From Symbiodinium natans (lineage: Eukaryota > Sar > Dinophyceae > Suessiales > Symbiodiniaceae), in assembly GCA_905221605.1 (NCBI GenBank), contig CAJNDS010002120.1:344501-408500 (forward strand): DNA of 64,000 nt, read 5' to 3'. Under the pieces are notes generated by a model that saw nothing but the letters and a program-made list of their open reading frames with translations, made no database searches and had not been told where the DNA came from. Numbering within the stretch: position 1 is the stretch's first letter; each line of letters begins with the position of its first letter. Of the stretch, positions 58,900 to 64,000 are shown in pieces. Position numbers and translations under genes: made by a program.

Positions 58900-60420
58900 T
58901 TGGCTCCACCGGAAACATAAAAACTCGGAGTCTCAAGTTCGCAATCAATGCCCGTGTCATCCTTGCGCGAGATCAGAGTGGCAACCAAGTGAGTCTGAAT
59001 ATCAATGGCTCGTAAAATAAGGGGCTGCAGTTCAGCGAGCTTTCTTGCAGCTTCTTCCTTTGCTTTAGCAAGTGCATCAGCCCTCGCGTTTCCTTTAGTA
59101 AACGCAGCAGGCTGTGAAGTATCATTATCCTTGAACATGGGCTTGACTTTTTGAAAGATACAGTCCCGATTTGAACTTTGACTTCTTGAATGAAAGAGAG
59201 CCATAGATCAGGGTTGTCAAGCGCTTCCACATCTTCGTACTCATAGTCATGCGCCTGTAGTGACGTGGCAATGTTCACGAAATTAGCACAATCCGACACA
59301 AGAGTGATACTTCCGGAAGTGACTTTGAGCCAAAACTGCCGCGTAGAGTTCCGCTCTTTGCGATGTTTGGTCATTTCCCGGAACGAGCATAGCTTAATGG
59401 CCCGAAATATGGACAGCAGCGGCGGCTGTGCGTAGCGGTGCCCACTTGGAGAAGAAAGCGCTGCCATCCACGAAAACTGGAGAAGTAGGCTGCACTCGCT
59501 CAGGAAAATCAGGGTACCACACATTCGGGGTGCTATTGCACCTTTCCGCGCGCACGTTATCACATTCCAAAAAGATTCCAGTGAACCATGTTATGGTCTT
59601 CGCTGCCACGGATTGGCCTTGTCACTGAAAATCGGGGGCGATGTTGAAACAAATGTTCATGATCTTCTCGCACCCCACAATCTGGACAAAGATCCGTGCT
59701 GCAGAGTCCTGCTGCATACAGACGAGGGCCGGTAAAAATGGAACCTGAATGAAGTGCTCGAAGAACAGCTCGCGTGTACGAAAAGTCTTGTGGAAGTCGA
59801 TCAAGGAATGGCTTCAAGAAAGAAAAATCTTCACTTTTCTGGAATGACGTATCTTCAAGGAATCGCGTCAAGAAAATATCTACGTTGGGTATGTCCTCCC
59901 CAAGAGAACAGTCCTGCCGCTGCGGGACTTGCTGCAGGAGATACCGTCGGCAGGCTCTACCGAGTTCTTCTCGAAAAAATGTCTTGGAATAGTGCTTCAA
60001 GTTGATCCTTTCGCCAGAGTGTGTGGAGAAAACGAAGAGGTCGGCATCATGCACCTTCCACTGAAGCTCGTGACACAATATGGCGACAACAGCTTCGACA
60101 CCATTCTCACCCCACTTGGGTTTACACCTTCTAGACGCAACACGTTTGAGGATCCGTGCTACGAGATCAGGATGCGTGAAAGATACCCGGCGCAGCTTGC
60201 TTGAAAACATGCAACACCCATTTAGCAAACGGGTCTAAAAACACGTCTTCATGGGCAGCAAAAAACAAGTAAGGGGATCTCATGCTCGCACAACTTGCAT
60301 AAGCAGAATCGTCCTGTCAATCAGAATTTGAGGGTTCGCATTGCTTGTCAGACACTGAGGCAAATTGCTAACTTGCCCATCCCCTTCTGTAAGCGGCAGA
60401 TCCATGTTCATGCAAATGCT
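58900..60420 (-). pseudogene. Decayed 3' part of a LINE: RT C-terminus with zinc knuckle, then RNase H
   Basis: Read on the minus strand: PFAKWVLHVF and FTHPDLVARILKRV (post-RT region), AGLCSTDLCPDCGVREDHEH then LFQHRP (CCHC-type knuckle typical of LINE ORF2 ends). RNase H follows in shifted frames: SPVFVDGSAFFSKWAPLRTA (first Asp), ITLVSDCANFVN (Asp), VKPMFKD and TKGNARADALAKAKEEA (final Asp region). At least four frame changes occur. No endonuclease or RT core remains. It lies directly beyond the stop of the RNase H ORF at 60,420. Confidence 0.75.
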
Positions 60421-63400
60421 CACTCTGCATGGCACAGATGTTCAAGCCCCGTCGCATAAGCAGTTTGCTTCCCTGAGGTCTGCTGCTGTCCTAGCTTGTT
60501 TGTATAACAGACATCTTGTAGGTTAGCAAATTCCTGGTTAGGTGTGACCTGTGGATGACACCTGGATGAGCTGAACCAACGCTTCAGTAGCCCCTTCGAT
60601 GAAGGGTGAAACTGCGTTTCTATTTTTAACGTACACCCCGTCATGTACCCAAAGCACTGTGCCTGCGCAGTACGGGAGCATTGCAGCGAGCCTTTTCGCA
60701 TTACGAAGCTTTCCGCACAATTCCTGTTGTTGACCCTTGCATCCGGTTGGTAAAATGGGATTCCTTGCTGGATCATACCCTGGAGGGTAGCTTTAGCCTG
60801 CGCCAAGTGTGCAAGAAAACTTGCCAATGCAGGGGAGATGGCATAAGCAGCAATACTACCTTCATAAACATGCCGAAGGAAAGCATTGCTGTCCATTCCA
60901 ACTGCTCTTTGCAACAAGTGCTTGGTTTGTACTGTTTGTGCTTTGGGCGCGCGTGCAAGGTGACTACTAAATAGCTCCCTGGCTTCAAGCAACGTTGGGA
61001 GGGGTGGGTGAGTAGGGCTGTGACATGTAAGGAGGCGCAAAAGCGTATAATGCGCACCTTTCATGTCGATTTCAATTGCGTTCGGCCCGATGGCCAAGAA
61101 ACGTGTTAGCCTTTTACTCGTTTGCCAGTGCCGTATGGCATAATATCTACCCTGTGGGTGCAAAGATGGCCTTCGATACTGGACCAGCCCTGGCCACGTT
61201 GTATCAAGCTCAGGGGGAGGTTTGATCCGATTGTAGAGGCAAAACCGCAAAAGCAGTTCCGGATTCCAAAGTGGGGGGGCCTCAAGAGAAATAGTTTCAG
61301 CTCCGGAATGCAAGTCCTGTATAGCTTGCAGGTGCCATTGCTTAGAAGGCAACAGAATAGGCGGAAAGCACTCAGTGTTTATTTGCATATGAGGCTGACC
61401 CTCACCCGAGTCAAAGAAGACATCTTCATGAAGGGGTGCTTCGTAGCGGAGACTGTTAGCAGCGATTCCTGCCAGGTGATCAGCGACTTTGTTGCCGACG
61501 CGAGGGACGTATGACCAATGCACTGTAATGGGTGTGTGCGTTAACTTTTGCCACATGTTGTCCAGTTTTCGCACTAGGTCTTCCCTATGTAGTCTCAAGG
61601 CACCAGCAAAGTGCTTTACAATGTTGATGCAGTCGCCCTGAAGGATAACCTCCCTAATTTGATTGCTAGCAGCTAGAGATAATGCCTTGTCTAACGTTGC
61701 GTCAGCGGCGCATATTTCCGCAAACATAGAATCTGGACAAGGCTGGAGTGGGATGGCAATCGTTTCAAGAATTACCGGGACTGGTCCGGGCGACCATACG
61801 ATACCACCCGCACCACCGATACCTTCTTGCACGTGGCAGCTGCCGTCAAATTGAGCAACAAGGTGGGTATCTTTGACAGGTTTTAACTCAACAATAAGTG
61901 GAGTACCTGCAGGGATTGGCCTTAATGCCGTAACTTTAAGGTGCAGATTGCCGCAATGACACATTTTAGGCCATAGAGCAACATTAGGGACGCCAAGGGT
62001 CTGTTGATACATAGGTGCAAGCAAGTAGTGCTGTGCATCTAATGTTGCTAAAACATCCCCTATATTGGCATTCCTGGGGGAGACGGTAATCCCTTGGGCG
62101 CTTGCTTTAATTAAGGCAGAAAGGGGATGCTTGACCTCAATATGGAGTCCTCCGTCGTTGCAACAGGGCTTGCAGCGTTCCGTGTCAACCCACCATGCCG
62201 GTAGTGCTTTGGGAAGTAACATCCTCGGGATGGTATTCCAAAGACGTGACGCGAGCTTGGGTATGTTACTGATGTGTTTTGCCCGTTGCGGTGTCTCACA
62301 CCATCCAGGGTGCCAGGTGCATTGCTGTTCCATGGTATATCTTCTTATGGTCGCAATCCATGCTAATAGAACGGCACAGAATTTCTTGTCAATCCCTCCC
62401 TCAACATTGGTCCTAGGAAGGGCAGTGTGACACAGGGAGTCAAACGAGGCAGTGCCAGCATATCCCAATGTGACTAGGACAATAAAGAGGGAGGCTTTGG
62501 TGACCACGCAAGCCGTAAGCCAATGCTCTGTTGTGTTTGCTCCCAGCCCACAGAGCAGGCAATGGCTTTGGATAAAAGTACACTGGTGCTCATTGGGTAT
62601 AGCTGCTCTGTAAGTAATAGTTCTAGCCGGGGCACCAGGCATTGCCGCACATTGCAGGAGTGGTGCTTGGTTAACATCACAGCAAGGCAACATGCAGCTG
62701 ATGGCATGGGCAAGGTCATCAGGGCAGCTTTGGTTGAGATGACAGAGTTTGCAGACTGGCATGCTGCCGAACCCATTATCATACCAGAGCTCTTTCCCTG
62801 TTTGTTTGCGTAGGCAGACTCTACATTGCTCGTCCCTAGAGGCATATTGCCTGTACACAAAATATGCATCGGCTTCTTCAACAATGGCCCATCTAAGTGC
62901 GTAGCAACGAGTGACATCCGAAGCCATGTTTTTTGGCGGGAGGTTTAGCGCAAGCAAAATGGCACATAGCTGTCTCTCATGTGCATGGTTCGCAACTTTT
63001 TGTCGAAGATATCCTTGCGCCTGAACACAAGCAGCATTGCGCAACACTGCTCTAAGCGCAATTTGCGCCTGCTTGAGCTTACGACCGCCTGAGTGAGGGC
63101 TCACTCGAGGCAGCGCAGCAGATAGGGCATCATGGCACTTGCTTTTGAACTGCTCAATGATTGGTGAGTCTCCTAGGGAGACTGATTTCTGAATGGCCTG
63201 CCTGGCTTGCACAAGCAACGAATGGTAGAAGGGAAGGTTGGCCGCGTGCGCATTTTCAAGGTCATGCAGGATAACGTTTAAAGCCCATTTGCCTCTCCAG
63301 CGCAGCAGTAGGCCAACTTTAGATAATATGGCGCCTATCTCAGGATCCATTGCCCTAGGCGCTTTGATAAAATCAAAAACACCCGCCATATGTTTGGCCT

Positions 63401-63455
63401 GAATCCAGGGACGCCTCAAAATAGTTGAGCTGGCAATAGCTAATGCTTTGAGCAT
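60420..63455 (-). CDS. Large RNase H-containing protein of an unidentified retroelement or gene family
   Basis: ATG at 63455, 1,011 residues to the stop at 60420. A helical N-terminal third leads to a Cys-rich region (CRVCLRKQTGKELWYDNGFG, CKLCHLNQSCPDDLAHAISC). In the middle lies a complete RNase H: HLVAQFDGSCHVQEGIGGAG, MFAEICAADATLDKALSLA, EVILQGDCINIVKHF and VPRVGNKVADHLAGIAAN. Further on, GPNAIEIDMKGAHYTLLRLL looks like a polymerase motif A. From about 60,720 the better protein frame is another one (GTVLWVHDGVYVKNRN), so the last 100 codons of this ORF are probably out of frame. No classical RT core is seen. A bare C-terminal half of a retroelement polyprotein is the simplest view. Confidence 0.6.
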   Translation of the reverse strand: MLKALAIASSTILRRPWIQAKHMAGVFDFIKAPRAMDPEIGAILSKVGLLLRWRGKWALNVILHDLENAHAANLPFYHSLLVQARQAIQKSVSLGDSPIIEQFKSKCHDALSAALPRVSPHSGGRKLKQAQIALRAVLRNAACVQAQGYLRQKVANHAHERQLCAILLALNLPPKNMASDVTRCYALRWAIVEEADAYFVYRQYASRDEQCRVCLRKQTGKELWYDNGFGSMPVCKLCHLNQSCPDDLAHAISCMLPCCDVNQAPLLQCAAMPGAPARTITYRAAIPNEHQCTFIQSHCLLCGLGANTTEHWLTACVVTKASLFIVLVTLGYAGTASFDSLCHTALPRTNVEGGIDKKFCAVLLAWIATIRRYTMEQQCTWHPGWCETPQRAKHISNIPKLASRLWNTIPRMLLPKALPAWWVDTERCKPCCNDGGLHIEVKHPLSALIKASAQGITVSPRNANIGDVLATLDAQHYLLAPMYQQTLGVPNVALWPKMCHCGNLHLKVTALRPIPAGTPLIVELKPVKDTHLVAQFDGSCHVQEGIGGAGGIVWSPGPVPVILETIAIPLQPCPDSMFAEICAADATLDKALSLAASNQIREVILQGDCINIVKHFAGALRLHREDLVRKLDNMWQKLTHTPITVHWSYVPRVGNKVADHLAGIAANSLRYEAPLHEDVFFDSGEGQPHMQINTECFPPILLPSKQWHLQAIQDLHSGAETISLEAPPLWNPELLLRFCLYNRIKPPPELDTTWPGLVQYRRPSLHPQGRYYAIRHWQTSKRLTRFLAIGPNAIEIDMKGAHYTLLRLLTCHSPTHPPLPTLLEARELFSSHLARAPKAQTVQTKHLLQRAVGMDSNAFLRHVYEGSIAAYAISPALASFLAHLAQAKATLQGMIQQGIPFYQPDARVNNRNCAESFVMRKGSLQCSRTAQAQCFGYMTGCTLKIETQFHPSSKGLLKRWFSSSRCHPQVTPNQEFANLQDVCYTNKLGQQQTSGKQTAYATGLEHLCHAE
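60538..60720 (-). pseudogene. Shifted-frame continuation of the RNase H protein
   Basis: 60 codons, CGKLRNAKRLAAMLPYCAGT then VLWVHDGVYVKNRNAVSPFI. The pattern hydrophobic-HDG-hydrophobic resembles motif C of some DNA polymerases. It follows the in-frame FYQPDARVNNRNC of the large ORF if one shift is allowed. Confidence 0.4.
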
Positions 63456-63484
63456 ATGCCTTTTGGTGAAGGCGTACAAGGAAA

Positions 63485-63501
63485 GCCTTTCCAGTTAGGG
63501 C
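63485..63501 (-). repeat. 17-bp sequence shared with 12,334-12,350
   Basis: Identical GCCTTTCCAGTTAGGGC. On the minus strand it codes ALTGKAF just upstream of the RNase H ORF. Confidence 0.6.
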
Positions 63502-63544
63502 GTCGTAGGCGGTTGCCTGCAGAGACAGTATGTGCCCGTCTTTC

Positions 63545-64000
63545 AAGCTAACCCTCCAGTTAGAGATGAGTTGGAATGGAGCCCCCTTTGTGCCGTTTCA
63601 TTGAGACTTGGTCTTCCGGACAACGTTCTGTATTTGCCGATATTGCACAACTTCTTCGTTCCAATACTAAAAGAAGAAAGTGGCGCGGCTGCAAGAGCTT
63701 GGGCTTCTTGGAAAGTACCATGGCAGTACAGCTTGAACCAAACGCTGTTATTTGCTGCTTAGTTGGATGCTTGGATCTTGCAAGCCATGGCAGCATCATA
63801 CCACGCATTCCGGGAACGTTGGAGTTCATGCTTAGTAGGTGTTGTGCTAAGCCCATGCTTATTGTCAATGACCGACAGCCAAAAAGGAGCAGCAACATTA
63901 ACTTCTCGCAAGGCTGCAAGGTCAGTAGTTCGCAGTTAAGGGCCATACTTCTTCTACTGGAGAACATAAGCGATTCTTGATCTTTTCCGGGTATGGCAGC
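63545..64000 (-). pseudogene. Decayed paralogue of gene 'e' (40.5-42.9 kb), running off the right edge
   Basis: The minus strand reads LRTTDLAALREVNVAAPFWL, STTPTKHELQRSRNAWYDAA and NSVWFKLYCHGT, each matching gene 'e' (LRTTDLAALREVDVSAPFRL, STTPTKHGPRRPQNAWYDAA, NSFWFKMYCHGT). A stop (after KIQASN), a small deletion and frame shifts show decay. The match supports gene 'e' as a real, multicopy coding family. Confidence 0.8.

Noticed and set aside
59321-59345. Spliced-leader-like TTTTGGCTCAA on the minus strand
   Set aside because: It lies within the RNase H coding sequence (QFWLKV) and lacks the final G; coincidence.
1-64000. CRISPR arrays, tRNA or rRNA genes
   Set aside because: No regularly spaced identical repeats with unique spacers and no tRNA or rRNA signature were seen by eye; a tRNAscan/Rfam run would settle it.

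Overview
The window looks like nuclear DNA of a dinoflagellate, probably of the Symbiodiniaceae/Suessiales type. This is an inference from three things: an interstitial (CCCTAAA)n plant-type telomere tract, abundant tyrosine-recombinase (YR) retrotransposons together with copia, LINE and Helitron sequence, and long intron-free ORFs of unknown family. I see no ordinary housekeeping gene, tRNA, rRNA or CRISPR array. Nearly everything recognisable is transposable-element sequence or a repeated, unidentified gene family.

Layout. (1) 1-5.7 kb, minus strand: a LINE whose ORF2 runs off the left edge. It is open for more than 1,560 codons and has a Tpt1/KptA RNA 2'-phosphotransferase domain with all four expected catalytic residues, two hydrophobic segments, then an AP-type endonuclease. 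A short Ser/Pro-rich ORF1 overlaps its start. A 204-bp telomere-like tract lies just beyond the LINE 5' side. (2) 6-12 kb: mostly non-coding, with small tandem repeats. (3) 12.1-14.7 kb: an array of decayed repeat units. (4) 14.73-40.54 kb, minus strand: a three-level nest. The outer YR retrotransposon (element A) has split direct repeats ordered A1-ORFs-B1-A2-spacer-B2, with gene order YR, gag-like, methyltransferase-like/RT/RNase H. A second YR retrotransposon of the same order (element B, 18.908-26.555 kb) interrupts A's RT polyprotein. A complete copia element (29.604-36.575 kb, identical 145-bp LTRs, 5-bp target duplication) interrupts A's recombinase gene. Excising both inserts restores A's two reading frames exactly. 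Element A itself interrupts a reading frame of the unknown family. (5) 40.5-54 kb, mostly minus strand: closely packed ORFs in different frames, one with an alpha/beta-hydrolase signature. Diverged copies of parts of them occur at 12-14.7, 49, 51-55 and 63.5 kb. (6) 55.4-57.6 kb, plus strand: a decayed Helitron Rep/helicase. (7) 58.9-60.4 kb, minus strand: a decayed LINE 3' end with RNase H. (8) 60.4-63.5 kb, minus strand: a 1,000-residue RNase H protein with possible polymerase motifs, next to a decayed paralogue of the 40.5-42.9 kb gene.

The most unusual features are the Tpt1 domain inside a LINE polyprotein, the YR-first order shared by two independent YR retrotransposons, the ADP-ribosyltransferase-like and small coiled-coil ORFs inside element A, and the compact overlapping ORF family. 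Order of events read from the nest: A entered the host ORF family, then B and copia entered A. All function calls are from reading sequence by eye; no database search was run.
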